This document shows positions 1 to 11,247 of a stretch of 64,000 bases of DNA, piece by piece (within the stretch, counting starts at the first letter, position 1; the number at the start of each line of letters is the position of its first letter). Location: NCBI RefSeq assembly GCF_028858725.1, contig NC_084771.1, forward strand, positions 2,508,915-2,572,914. The letters are read 5' to 3'. The position numbers were made by a program, and so were the translations under genes. The notes under the pieces are model-generated. The model did no database searches. It had not been told where the DNA came from and saw nothing but the letters and a program-made list of their open reading frames with translations. Source of the DNA: Colius striatus (taxonomy: Eukaryota; Chordata; Aves; Coliiformes; Coliidae).

Positions 1-2297
1 CCAGCGCCCTCCTCAAATGGCTCTTCATCTTCTTCATGTCCTGGCGCTCCACAGTCCCCACCAGCTCTTGGAAGAAGCTGATGGAGAGCTGCCGCAGCTG
101 GAGGCACTCCTGGCAGAGAGGAGGGCAGGGCAGGATGAGCAGAAGCACGAGGGAGGCCGATGGGAGGGGAGATGCTCTGGGCTCAGCTCCCACAGAGGCC
201 TTACGTCGTCAAAGAGCGGCAGCAGCGGCTCCAAGAGCTGGACGGCGATGCAGCTGGCGAGCTGTCCCTCCAGGTGAAACATCACGTTCTGCAGGACAGC
301 CAGGGCCCGAGCCCTCACCTCCATGTTGGCATCCTGCAGCGTCTCTGCAATATCTGGCAGCAGGAACACCATTTCTTTTGCCTGGGTGAAGCAGAGATTT
401 CCTGTGAGGCGGGGCAAAGACCACCCACCCTGGCCAACGTGCTCTGGCCGCTGAGCACCAGGCTCCCCCCGGCTCCCGGCACAGGAGTCGCTGCAGCGGG
501 CTCCTGGCTGGTGGTGGCCGTGGCAGGCAGAGGAGCAGGGCCAGGGGAGGGCAGCAGAGACTCCCTGTGCGCTGCTCAGCCGCTGCTTTGTCCAACCACC
601 CCAGCGGGGCAGATGGCTGGGGAACCCTGACCCTGGAAAGCTCCCCAGGCACCCACCAGCCCCGTCCACGGCAGGAAGGGCGCTTGGAGCCGTCCCCCCG
701 CCTCCTGACCCCCAGCCAGGGCTAAACCTCCGTGTGGGCCAACGTGGCTCCACTCGACACCTCGCTCACCGTCTGATGTCTCCGTGAGAGGGCGCGGAGA
801 CCCGCGAGCACCAACACGCGGTTCTCCCTCATCTCTGGGCTCCTCAGGTACTTCTGGAGCAGCTGCAGGAGGTCAGTGCTCTTCCCTTCAGCGTCGAACT
901 CTTGCACCTGAGACAAAGAGACAAAGTGGTGAGAGAGGGGCAGAGCCTGTGGGGCTCCTGCTTCCCACGGGCAGCTCGGAGCAGGGTCCCGGGGCAGCCC
1001 TGCCCGCGCAGGACCGCACGGCAGCTTTGCCCACTCCTCCTGCCCTCTGACCATCAGCAGCCTCTTGTCCTCAGCCAGGGCTGGTTCCTTACCATCTGCT
1101 TCACGTCCTTGGTCTGCTGCTCCTCAGGGCCCAGCTGCCGGTTCCAATCGTCAGCGACATCCAGCAGCTTGTGGAAGAAGTCCGGCAGTGCCACGTCCTG
1201 GAGCAGCAGCGTCTCCCACATGGCCAGGCCGGCGCTGCCAAGTCCAGAGCATTTGGTCAGCGGGGCTGTCACGCAGCCCTGGCCCTGCCCAAGGCCCCTG
1301 GCCCGTGGGCAAGCAGGAGAAGGCTGAGGGGAGGGGGTTCCCCGTGGGGCAGGGAGGAGCGTGGTGGCTGGCAAGTGTGCAGGGGCGGTGGGCCCTGCTC
1401 CTCGGGGCTGGGGGGGCTGATACCTGTCAGACAGTGGGATTTGGCTGGACATGCTGTTAACCAGCGCCCTGGGGTAGCTGTGGGCCAGCGGGACAATCAG
1501 GCCCATCAGGCTCCGCCGGGCTGCCAGTTTGCTGGTGTTCTCCAAGCTCTTGTGGATGGAGCTGACGACGTCTGACACCTGGAGGGGACACGGACTGTCT
1601 GGAGCGCGGCCCTTTCCTCAGCTGCCCCTTCCCACCCCTCTCGGAGAGGCAAGGCAAGGCAAAAGCAGGAGCAAAGGCCTCGAGGGCAGGGCAGCTCAGC
1701 CAGAGGCTACTTACATCACCCATCCAGGAGTCAGGCTCTCTCATGGCCTCGTTCAGCACCCTCCTGGCCCCCTGCTCGTCTTCGGTGCTGGTGTCCTGCA
1801 TGGCTTCGATGGCCGCCAAGACGGACCTTCTCTTCTGCAAATGTGATACAGGACCTAGCAGAGGAGGAAGAGCAGGGAGGGCTGTAGAGCAGAGCTGCAG
1901 GCAGGAGTGGGCAGAGGAAGGAGCTCTGCCCTTTGTCCCCATGCCCCCTTCCTGGGCACAGCCTCCCCGGGGCTCTCGGAGACAGAGGCTGCGATGCTGG
2001 AGCCCCTCACTCACCCGTTTCCAATGGCTCAGAACTCCCGTTCATCTCACACACCAAGTCTTCCCATTTCACCCTGTGCTTGAGTTTCTTTTTCTTAGTG
2101 CAGGGAGCCTCATCCTCCTTCCCAGCTCCCTTCGAGGCTGACTCCACGCTCCTGTGGGATGCTGGAATGGGTTCAGAGCGGGAATGGCGAAGCCATCGCG
2201 AAGCGACTCGTCTCTTGGAGTTTGTCAGGGACTGTGTCAAAGAGAAGCTGCGGTGGCTCAGGGCGCTCTTCAGCTCCCTGCTCCTGACCTGCCCCAT
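1..2297 (-). CDS. MROH-like gene A1 (5' part; exons 1-7, exon 7 cut by window edge)
   Basis: Type A maestro HEAT-like repeat gene; this family forms alpha-solenoids thought to act as protein-binding scaffolds, and no catalytic role is expected. Exons read on the minus strand at 2297-2015, 1854-1715, 1578-1424, 1234-1093, 907-770, 381-205 and 109-1 (partial), all with GT donors and AG acceptors and with phases that keep one open frame. The ATG at 2297 sits in CAGCCATGG, a good Kozak context; an in-frame GTG 18 nt upstream is not needed. Exon 1 is a basic/acidic low-complexity leader (MGQVRS start) and exons 3-7 encode amphipathic HEAT-like helices. Codons disabled in A2 are intact here (CAG at 1135-1137). 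Intron 1 lacks the LTR found in A2-A4. Family call is by protein recognition; the specific orthologue is not assigned. Confidence 0.8.
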
Positions 2298-2358
2298 GGC
2301 TGTCTCAACAGACACTGGCTGGGGCAGGCGGCTGCTGCCAAAGGCCCTGCGCTGGGGG

Positions 2359-2366
2359 TGACGTCA
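2359..2366. promoter_or_regulatory. CRE palindrome TGACGTCA upstream of A1
   Basis: A perfect 8-bp cAMP response element lies 62 bp upstream of the A1 ATG and is kept at the same distance in A2, A3 and A4. CREB/CREM/ATF factors bind this site. A position close to the start codon suggests a core-promoter role, which is inference. Confidence 0.6.
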
Positions 2367-2397
2367 CAAAGGGCCCCGTTCTGAGCTGCCGCCCAGT

Positions 2398-2745
2398 GTG
2401 GGGCACGGGAAGGGGGGTGGCATCATGGGGGCACGGGAAGGGGGGTGGAATCATGGGGGCACGGGAAGGGGGGATGGCATCATGGGGGGCACGGGAAGGG
2501 GGGATGGCATCATGTGGGGCACAGGAAGGGGGGATGGCATCATGTGGGGCACGGGAAGGGGGATGACATCATGTGGGGCACGGGAAGGGGGGTGGAATCA
2601 TGGGGGGCACAGGAAGGGGGGATGGCATCATGTGGGGCACGGGAAGGGGGATGGCATCATGTGGGGCACGGGAAGGGGGGATGGCATCATGGGGGGCACG
2701 GGAAGGGGCAAGGGGGATGGCATCATGGGGGGCACCTGGCTTTGG
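2398..2745. repeat. Upstream minisatellite of A1 (about 29-31 bp unit)
   Basis: About 12 imperfect head-to-tail copies of a unit built on GGGGCACGGGAAGGGGGG followed by ATGGCATCAT. The array starts about 30 bp upstream of the A1 CRE. The same array, with different copy numbers, precedes A2, A3 and A4. The open frames it creates are low-complexity artefacts. Confidence 0.9.
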
Positions 2746-3176
2746 AATTAAACTTGAGGCTGTGAACTCTGAAATTAGGGTTTGTGTCTGAAAGTGATGC
2801 TTTGGTCCTGAAACCTAAGGTTTGCACCCTCAACACGAGTCCTGGGAGGTGCAACGAGAGGCTTTGGCCATGAAACAGTTGAAGTATTCTATGCTAACCA
2901 AGTAATTTGGACATGCAGAAAGGTATTCCGGGCCCTTGAAAGTATGGCTTGGAAGTTGGAAATGAGGGCTTCAACCCTAAAAAGAGACTTTGGAGCATCC
3001 AGATGCTGCTGTCAAGCCAGGAATCAAAGCTCTGGACCCTGCAATGAGGCTGTGAGCCTTCCAACACAGGTGTTAAGATCCTCCTGTCACACCAGAAATA
3101 CAGAGGAGAGAAAATACAAAATCAAACCCAAATCCCACAGTAAAAAGCATTTTCAAAATGAAACAAAATATTTGAT
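2746..3176. other. Non-coding stretch upstream of A1 minisatellite
   Basis: The first 140 bases match the flank of A2-A4, then the copies part near 2890, where A2-A4 carry CR1 sequence. Degenerate repeats of a CTTTGG/TGAAA type phrase are visible. No gene or RNA is recognised. Confidence 0.5.
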
Positions 3177-3385
3177 CATAGAACCACAGAGTTTCAAGGG
3201 CTGGAAGGGACCTGGAAAGCTCATCCAGTGCAACCCCCCAGCCAGGGCAGCACCACCTAGAGCAGGGCACACAGGAACCAGCTGGGTTGGAATGTCTACA
3301 GAGAAGGAGCCTCCGCAGCCCATCTGGGCAGCCCCTGCCAGTGCTCCCTCACCTCAGCAGGGAAAAACTAATCCAATCAGTTTAA
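3177..3385 (-). mobile_element. CR1 LINE 3' fragment
   Basis: Begins with the reverse complement of the CR1 3' end (ATCATAGAACCACAGAG) followed by the conserved 3' UTR text seen in the other CR1 copies of this window, so it lies on the minus strand. It is truncated at both ORF2 and the 5' side. Confidence 0.8.
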
Positions 3386-3900
3386 AGGTCATAGCAGAAC
3401 AAAGCACACTTTGTCGTGATGTGTGCTGCCTGCTGGGAGCCAAGATCTGCAGAGTGGCTGAGAGTGTGCCACGTCTCGTCAGGGACGTGGGCTGCTGTCC
3501 TCTCCTCCTCTTCCACGTGGGGCTGAATGATGGAATGAGCCATGGCATTTCCAGAATGGGTTTGGTTCCCTCAGTTAAATCCATTCCTTCAGGTGCCTTC
3601 AGTTGCCTGAGTCACGTCAGTGACTGACCCCTGCAGCCCAGTGACACTCCTGTGTGGCGTGTGGAATCCAACTGTACATGTGTGGAAGGGAGATGGGAGA
3701 CACATGCCCTTGTAATCACAGTAATAATAGGCACAAGAAGCTTATTCTAAGAAGTGATCTCTACAACTTTCCTGTTGGTCTTTGTTGCGTCTTTTTCTCA
3801 TGATCAACATTCAAAGTCATTTTGAACAAGCCATCCATTTAAAAAGCTTTATTTCCTTCAAGAGATCATCTCCCAGTCATGCTCTCCAAATTGGACCAAG
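3386..3900. other. Intergenic, no gene recognised
   Basis: Unique sequence between two CR1 fragments with no convincing exon, RNA gene or repeat structure. The 227-residue open frame across 2944-3627 mixes CR1 and unique sequence and lacks family resemblance. Confidence 0.5.
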
Positions 3901-4125
3901 GGCTCTCTTGACCTTGACACGGGCTGAAGTGTGAGGGAGGCCTGGCCCAGGCTGCCCAGGGAGGGTGTGGAGGCTCCTTCTTGGGAGGTTTCCAACCCCA
4001 CCTGGACATGTTCCTGTGCCCCTGATTGAGGGGAACCTGCTTGAGCAGGGCTTGGGCTGGATGAGCTCTGCAGGGCCCTTCCAGCCCCCACCACGCTGGG
4101 ACTCTCTGGCTGTCAAATCCCCGTT
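3901..4125 (+). mobile_element. CR1 LINE 3' fragment
   Basis: Plus-strand CR1 3' region: GTGAGGGAGGCCTGGCCCAG, then the segment with ACCTGGACATGTTCCTGTG and GGGCTGGATGAGCTCTGCAG. The terminal ATTCTATGA repeat is degraded. Confidence 0.8.
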
Positions 4126-4795
4126 TCACTGCCATTCAATCCCTGCATCCAGTCACCTGAGGACCCCTTGATTTTCATTCCTTCATGAATTGCCATTAGA
4201 GCACTGTTTGAGCATTAACAAAGGCCTCTTAGTGAACCCCAAAAGGATGACTCCTGTTAACCCTTCCCGTGCCACAGCCCTCCTGTCACAGCTCCAAGGC
4301 CCTTGTCCCGGGCACACAGCAGCAGACACAGCAAGTGCCGCTGTGACCGAGAGAGGGGCCGTGGCAGATGCAGGAGCCTGACCCAGGAAGGGACCGACAC
4401 CAGCCGAGCCGCAGGGGAGGTTCCAGAGAGCAGCGCAGGGCCTGGCACAGGGACTGGTCCCCCCGCGGGTCCCCGTCGCCATGGACACGGGGCCCGTCCC
4501 GCCCGGCGCCGTGTCACAACGGGCCCGTGTCACAAGGCGACACTTCCAGAGCCAGGGTGGCCGTGGCCCTGCAGTGTCTGACGAGGCGGCGACGGGAGAG
4601 GACAGGAGCAGGCAGCTGCCCGGGAGACCCCCAGCGCAGCTCCTGGCTTTGCCTGCCGCCCCCGGCAGCCCCACGCTGCTGGGCCTTTGTTTGCCTTCAG
4701 CTGCCCTCCCCTCTTCCCCACACGTGCCTCTATCTGCAGGATAGCACTGAGACCGCCCTGGGACAGCCTGGGAGGAGGAGTGGGCTCCTCACAGC
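4126..4795. other. 5' flank of gene C
   Basis: Holds the likely promoter and 5' UTR of gene C. It is CpG-rich from about 4300 to 4680. A duplicated CGTGTCACAA phrase occurs near 4510-4535. A degenerate untranslated copy of the 63-bp exon-1 repeat begins near 4740. No TATA box is evident. Confidence 0.4.
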
Positions 4796-5236
4796 ATGGA
4801 GGAGAGACCCCCCAGCCACCCCTGGACAGAGAGGAAGGAGGAGTGGGCTCCTCACAGCATGGAGGAGAGACCCCCCAGCCGCCCCAGAACAGCCAGGGAG
4901 GAGAAACGGGCTCACAGCATGGAGCAGAGACCCCCCAGCCACCCCAGGACAGTGAGCAAGGAGGATGGGGCTCCCCACAGCATGGAGCAGAGACCCCCCA
5001 GCCGCCCCAGGACTGCCTGGGAGGAAGATGGGGCTTCTCAAAGGACTGAGGAGAGACCCCTCAGCCGCCCCAAAACTGCCTGGGAGGAGGATGGAGCTTC
5101 TCAAAGGACTGAGAAGAGACCCCCCAGCCGCCCCAGGACTGCCAGGAAGGAGGATGGAGCTTCTCAAAGGATTGAGGAGAGACCCCCCAGCCGCCCCAGG
5201 ACTGCCTGGGAGGAGGACAGGGCTCCTCAGGAGAGC
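4796..5236 (+). repeat. Coding minisatellite in exon 1 of gene C (63 bp x 7)
   Basis: Seven in-frame copies of a 60-63 bp unit encoding ERPPSRPRT followed by acidic residues. The unit length is a multiple of three, so copy-number change keeps the frame. Copies 4-7 (ending GASQR) are more alike than copies 1-3 (ending PHS), as expected of stepwise tandem growth. Confidence 0.9.
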
Positions 5237-8200
5237 AGGTCTCTGCCGAAGCCCTACGAGGTGTCGGAGGTGCAGGTGCTGTGGACAGGTGAGTGAGGGG
5301 CTCCGAGGGCTGGGCAGGCCGGGGCCAGCGAGCACGGCCGGCTCTGTGCCGGGAGCCCGTTTCTGTGGCTCGCTGGCAGCAGCCGTCCCGTGGGCACGGG
5401 GCACGGCGGGGCTGCAATGCCAGGGCTGCTCGGGGCTGGCAGCTGGCCGCAGCACAGCCTCCCCCTGCTCAGCTACGACGAATGTCCAGCTCTTTCCACC
5501 CTTTGGGGAGGTGGTTGGCAAGGCTGATGAATCCCACTGACCCTTGTCTACACGCCATGTAGGCGAGACGCTGCCAGAGGAGCATCCAGAGGATGAAGCG
5601 CTCCAGACAGAAGAGGATTCTGTGAGTGCCGCCTCTCCTTCTTCCAGCAGCAGCAGCAGCATCAGCTTTGTGACTGAGGTACTGAGCTTTGGTCTCGCTG
5701 GGTCTCCTGTCCGTGGCACTGTCAGGATGCTGCTGTGAGCAGAGGGGCCCAGAGTCGCCTGGGGAGAGGGCGGCTGCTGTCCCCGAGCAGGGACTGTCTG
5801 AGGGTGGCACTGCAGTGTCCCAGGCAGAGCTGCAGACCTCCTGGCCACCAGCCAGCCCTGCTTCTCTGCCTGGCAAACACACGCTGCCCGTGATCCCAGC
5901 TTTCCTGCTCCCTCCCCCTGGGGATCCTCCATCCTGCAGAGGCTGCAGCCCCTGCTGCCAGCTTTCCTGGGTGCTGCTGCCAGCACTGCCCGGCACCTCT
6001 TGCCAGAGCTGCTCGTGCTGCTCAGCTGAGCAGCACCATGGGGGTGCTGGCCAGGACGGCTCCTAACTCACTCTCTTCCCTCCTTCCTCCCTCTCTCCCA
6101 CAGGACCTTGTGAACAACCTGCAGCCTTTTTATAGGACAGACACCGTCCTCACGGCCATTGAGGCCTTAACAGCATCCAAAGCCTGGGTGAGGCAAAAGG
6201 GCAAGGAAATCCTGGACATGGCCATGAGTGACCCGGACTCCTGGCTGTGGGATGTAAGTGCCCTGGGGCTGGATTGCCCTGCCCGTGAGCCCTGCCAGGC
6301 CTTGCTCCTCTTCCCTCCCTGACCCAGCTCTCTCGGGCACCTGAGGCCATTTCAAGGCAGCAGAGAGGGACGGGAAGGGCAGAGGTTTGAGAGGCAGACG
6401 GTGGGCACCACCATCCTCCCACGTGTTCTCTTCAGGTGCCATCCATCATGAGGTGCATCCACGAAGCCATGGAGGGTGTGCACACAGACATATCCCGGCA
6501 CATACTGAACTCGCTCCTTCTCCTGCTGAGCGACAGGAGACCCGTGGAGGTGGGCAGGAACTTGCTGAGCATCTCTCCAGCGTGCGACAGGTACTGACCC
6601 CGAGAGCCATGAGGGCTTGTTCCCCCTGGGGAGAGAGAGGGGCTGGGTGGCTGCCAGAGCCGTGGCAAGCTGCAGGACATTCCTGAGGAGCGGGACGTTC
6701 GGTCCCTCCCTCCCACCCCACGTCCCAGCCCCAGTGGGTCGGCCAGAGCCGGCCGAGGCAGAGCCCCAGCACCCCGCTCCTTCCCAGCCCTTGGGGAGCA
6801 GCCCCTCAGCCCCGTCCCGCCTGCCTGAGCAGGGCCCCCGGGCACCCCAAGCGCAGGAGGTGTCGGGGCAGGGCCGCAGCACGGGCCGGCGGCGCCGAGG
6901 CCGGGCGGGCACGGCACGGTGGCTGCGGCAGCCCCGCTGACAGAGGCTCTGTCTCTGCAGCGCTGTCCTGGCCATGCTGGAGGTGATCTTCTCGGCGCCC
7001 GGCCCTTTGCACGCTGCCCTGAGGGAGATGATGCGCGCGCTGCGGGAGCGGCGGCCGCGCGGGCCGTTGGGCTCTGACCTGGAGTACACCTGCATCTATC
7101 CCTTGGCGGTGAGCGAGGGGTCGGTGCCCCCGTGCCTGCAGCCTCCTCTGCGGGCTGGAGCCCCGGGACTGGGGAAGGGCCGGGGCTGGGGAGGGAAGGG
7201 CCGGGAGCCAGAGGCTCTGCTGCTCCCTCACCGCCGTCTCTCCTGCAGCTGCTGTCCCAGGGGAGCAGGACTGCAAAGGGCTTGGAGGAGATGTACAGAG
7301 CCTGGAGGTTCCTGAGGCGGCCCAGCACGCCGGTGCTCTCGCTGGTGCTCAGAGGCCTCGTCACCCTGTCGCAGGACCCCGGGATGGTGAGCGGCGCGTA
7401 GTCAAGTGACTGCGGCTCGGGGGGGGTCTCTCGGTGCCTCACACACACCAGCCCGTGTGTTTCATCCAGGCCAGAAGCATGCAGGTGCTGCTGCCAGACA
7501 TGATGGAGATGATGCCGCATGCCAGCGCTGACGTCAGGCTGAAGGCCCTGGCTGTCTTCAGGAATGTGTTGGGGGCCATGGAGATGCACGAGGCCAGCCC
7601 CATCGCTCTGCGGCTCTCTGAGGAGCTCCTGCGCTGCTTTGACGATGTAAGGAGCTGTGGAGCCTGAGCCCCACCGATGGCCACTGCGGGAGGACGACTC
7701 TGCTCCCCTCCTCGCTCCTCCTGGCTGGCCCTTCACGGGCCTGGGGCTGTTCAGCCTTGGCTGCACATGTGGCCCACGTTTGAGGAGCTGATCCCGGAGC
7801 TTCTCCCTTCCCATCGGCCACACCAGTGACCCTGCTGGCCTGGGCAAGGGAGCGGCTGTTGCTGAAGTCCTCCTGTCCTCCTCCCTCCCAGGAGTGTAGG
7901 CACTTGCGAGAGGACTCCATCAGGCTCTTCAGAGACGTGCTGCACATGGTGGAGAAGAAGAGCGAGTATCAGCTAAAGAAGAACGTGCGGAAGAGCCTGA
8001 TCCCACTGCTCTTCGGCATGAGTGACGAGGTGGCGGCCGTGGCCAAGGTACAGACGTCACAGCATCCCAGTGGTGTGGGGAAGGGGGCTCAGGCTGGGGG
8101 CGGTCAGCCCCTTGGAATGTGTGTCACCTTGGGGTCCCACTACCTGAGGCAGCAGGGACAGGGCAGAGCTTCCCTCGTGCCCTGCAGCAGGCCCCTGGCT

Positions 8201-9484
8201 GCCTTCCTGCCCAGGAAGGAGGAGGAGGGTGCCCAGTCCCCCTTTCCCTGGGCTCTGGTGCCATCTCCAGCCTCTGCTTTTCTGCAGGCCTCCATGGTCA
8301 CCTTCCTGGCCTGCTCAGACATCCTGGGGTGGAGGAAGCTGAGCTACGTGGCTGTGACAAGTCGGACGGACGAGATTGCAGAGTGCTTGGTGAGGACAAC
8401 CCCCACGGCCCCGGGGGGCTGCAGGAGGGCTGCCCCACGGACCCACAGCCCACAGCTGCGCCCTCCTTCCAGCACCGACCTGCCAAGGGCTCTTCTCTCT
8501 CCCCGCCCCAGCCCAGGGTGCTGAAGGAGACCCACGTGGGCCCTGGCAAAGGGACAGAGGTGGCTCAGCACTCCCGGGCCCCCTCTGCCTGTGTCTCTCA
8601 CCTCAGCCCCACAGGGCTCCTGGCTGGGGGACGGGAATAGCCGGGGGGCAGGGGGGTGCTGCTAAGAGGGATTGGTGCAGATGGCTGGGGAGGGTCTGTA
8701 GCAGCCCATGTCCTTGTGCTCTCTCCAGCTGCAGCAGGACAGCACCAGGGCACAGAAGTACCTGCTCTGGAGCGTGCCATACCTACAGGACACTCAACCA
8801 TCCGTGCGAGCTGAGGCCATCAGGTTCCTGGGTGAGCCACAGCCCCTGGGGCCCCTCTCCTGGCAGCCTGGCCCTGTGCCTTCCCCCTGCCCACACGCCT
8901 GGCTTGGAGGCAGCCTGTCAGTCCCACAGCCCCAGCTACTCCCCTCCCTTCCCTGGGGCCGTCCCTGCTGAGGGGCAGGAGGGTGCAGGGCCCGTGGCAG
9001 CTCTGACAGCCGCTCTGTCCCCAGGTCTTGCCGCGCAGCACCCAAAGCCCCTGAGACGCCAGAAGCTGCAGGACGCCTGCAACGGTGAGTAGGGCCAGTG
9101 CTGTGCTGGCTGGGGCTGGTGGGGCAGGGCACAGAGCGTGGCCCTGCTCCAGGGAAACACTGGAGGGGCAGAGGGATGCCAGGGGCACAGGGCATTGCTG
9201 GGCAGCGGCTTCCAGCAGGTCCCTTTGTCTCACCTGCTCCTCCTGGCAAGGGAAAGAGGTGGGTGAGTGGGTACAGCCTGGAGGGCACTGCTGGGGGTCT
9301 CTGCAGGCAGGGGGGGTTCATGGCTGCTCTGCTTCTTTCTCTGGCAGCCCTCCAGCCCCTGACAAGAGACAAGGAACCCTCAGTGGCCCACCTGGCAACT
9401 CAGACCATCTACATCCTGACGTCTCTCCGGGAGAAGTTACCCGCAGGACAGAGACGGTGGTGGCAGCGCTTCTGGCCCTTCTGA
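4796..9484 (+). CDS. MROH-like gene C (complete, 12 exons)
   Basis: Complete maestro HEAT-like repeat gene. Exons: 4796-5288, 5563-5678 (or ending 5621, where a stronger GTGAGT donor lies), 6104-6253, 6436-6590, 6961-7108, 7249-7386, 7470-7646, 7892-8047, 8288-8389, 8729-8831, 9025-9084 and 9348-9484. Phases agree throughout, giving 644 aa (625 with the short exon 2). Residues 1-147 are seven 20-21-residue repeats around ERPPSRPRT, predicted disordered and highly charged. Exon 2 encodes an acidic then serine-rich linker. Exons 3-12 encode HEAT-like helices, with matching exon lengths to A and B (155, 138, 177, 156, 102, 103, 60). The C-terminus is basic and aromatic (RRWWQRFWPF). No disabling change was found. 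A scaffold role is family-based inference. Confidence 0.82.
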
Positions 9485-9770
9485 GCCTTGAACGTGGCCA
9501 CCTGAAAACCTGTTTGCTTTAAAGCTGGAACAACCAGCCCAGTTACAAGGTGTCCTTCCCATGGCCTCTGAGTGTGCTGAGCTGCTCCATTCCTGGCCTC
9601 TGCTGCTGCCTGCGGGACGGCGTTTGGGAGTCATTTGTCTCCCAAAGCACCTGCAGGGCATCTGAGGCCCCTCTTCCCAGAGAGCGGCTGGGCAGCAGGA
9701 GCTGAGGGGAAGGACAGAAGGAAATCTCGTTGTTTCCCTTTGCTGCCACACACAGCCTTTGCTTTTCTTT

Positions 9771-9776
9771 ATTAAA
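9771..9776 (+). terminator. Poly(A) signal ATTAAA of gene C
   Basis: The common variant hexamer lies 287 bp after the TGA and is followed by a T-rich stretch (ACTGTCTTTATC). The interval 9485-9770 is therefore the likely 3' UTR. Confidence 0.55.
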
Positions 9777-9799
9777 CTGTCTTTATCAGGACATTGATC

Positions 9800-10364
9800 A
9801 TTCCTGCTGTTGCTCTGTCTGTGCTTACAATGTTCCTCTAGAGACGTTTGGATTCCTCTCCCTGCAGCTCAGGCCTGAACCTGTTCTGTCCCAGCTGGAG
9901 CCCAGTGAGAAGTGTGTCCAAGGCTTCCTCAGAGCTGGCTCGCTCACAGCCTCTGTCTCTTGAAATGGCATCTGCCCAGGAGAGAGCCTGAGCTCTGAGC
10001 CCTCCCTCCAAAGCTGGTGTTGAGAACAGGCTTGAGGAAGAGCATCCTGAAAGTTGCTCTCCCTGCCTGTGCTCAGGGTCACAGCGTCCCCTGTTAGAGA
10101 CCGAGGACTAGATTTAGGAGTCACCCATCTGCTGCCCTTCTCTCCTCCCCCTTCTGCTCCAGCACCAGCCCTCTCCATGGCCTGCAGGCCTTCAGGAGAA
10201 ACCTGCTCCTGCCTGGATTCGCCTCACAGGCCACAGCCACCTTCAGGAGAACGTGCTCCAACGTGGGCTCTCCACAGGCTGCAGCTTCTCTCAGGAAATC
10301 TCCTCCTGCTCTGGCTGACTCCCCAGAGGCTGTGCTGCCATTCAGCGGGATCTCGACTGGCTTG
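9800..10364. other. Intergenic with degenerate tandem phrases
   Basis: From about 10170 to 10350 a phrase of the type CTTCAGGAGAAACCTGCTCC recurs about three times at roughly 60-70 bp spacing. This looks like an old decayed repeat. No gene is recognised. Confidence 0.4.
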
Positions 10365-11175
10365 AGAGTTGGGCAGAGAGGAACCTCATGAGGTTCAACA
10401 AGGACAAGGGCAGAGTCCTGCATCTGGGAAGGAACAACCCCATGCACCAGCAGAGGCTGGGGGTTGAACTGCTGAAGACCAGCTCTGCAGAGAGAGACCT
10501 GGGAGTGCTGATTGATAACAAACTAAATAAGAGCCAGGAACGTGGCCTCGTGGGCAAGAAGCCAATGGCAGCCTGGGGGCATCCAGCAGAGTGTGGGCAG
10601 CAGGGCCAGGGAGCTTCTGCTCCCCCTTTGCTCTGCCACAGCTGCTGAGGCCTCAGCTGGAGCCCTGTGCCCAGTTGTGGGCTCCCCAGCTGCAGAGGGA
10701 CAGGGAACTGCTGCAGAGAGGCCAGAGCAGGGCCACCCAGATGCTCAGGGGACTGGAGCATCTTCCTTGTGAGGAAAGGCTGCAGGCCCTGGGGCTGTTC
10801 AGGCTGGAGAAGAGGAGACTGAGGGGGGATCTTGTTAACATTTATAAATATCTAAAGGGTGGGTGTCAGGAGGTTGGGACATCCCTTTGTTCTGTAGTAG
10901 CTAGTAACAGGACAAGGGGTGATGGGATGAAGCTGGAACAGAAAAAGTTCCACTTAAACATAAGAAAAAACTATTTCCCTGTTGAGGTGAGGGAGCCCTG
11001 GCCCAGGCTGTCCAGAGGGGTTGTGGAGGCTCCTTCCTTGGAGGTCTTTGAGACCCACCTGGACATGTTCCTGTGTGACCTGACCTAGGTGAACCTGCTA
11101 CTGCAGGGGGGTTGGACTAGATGATCTCTAAAGGTCCCTTCCAACCCCACCATTCTATGATTCTATGACTCTGTA
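10365..11175 (+). mobile_element. CR1 LINE, 3' end of ORF2 plus 3' UTR
   Basis: Starts in the C-terminal part of CR1 ORF2 (frame at 10388 with RVLHLGRNNPMHQ and ERDLGVLIDNKL) and runs through the conserved 3' region to ATTCTATGATTCTATGA. It is 5'-truncated, as most CR1 copies are. The terminal repeat is well preserved, so it is one of the younger copies here. Confidence 0.92.
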
Positions 11176-11247
11176 ACCCCAGGGCAGTGTGTGTCTGCAC
11201 TTGAGCCCATGAAAGAGCCCAGCAGCTCTATTTTGCAAAGCTGAATG

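Noticed and set aside
2398-2791. Gly/His/Lys-rich open frames in the upstream minisatellites
   Set aside because: Artefacts of a G-rich tandem repeat, open in several frames at once.
4730-5986. 418-codon minus-strand frame over gene C exon 1
   Set aside because: Shadow of the coding minisatellite. The plus-strand frame joins correct splice sites and matches the family exon plan.
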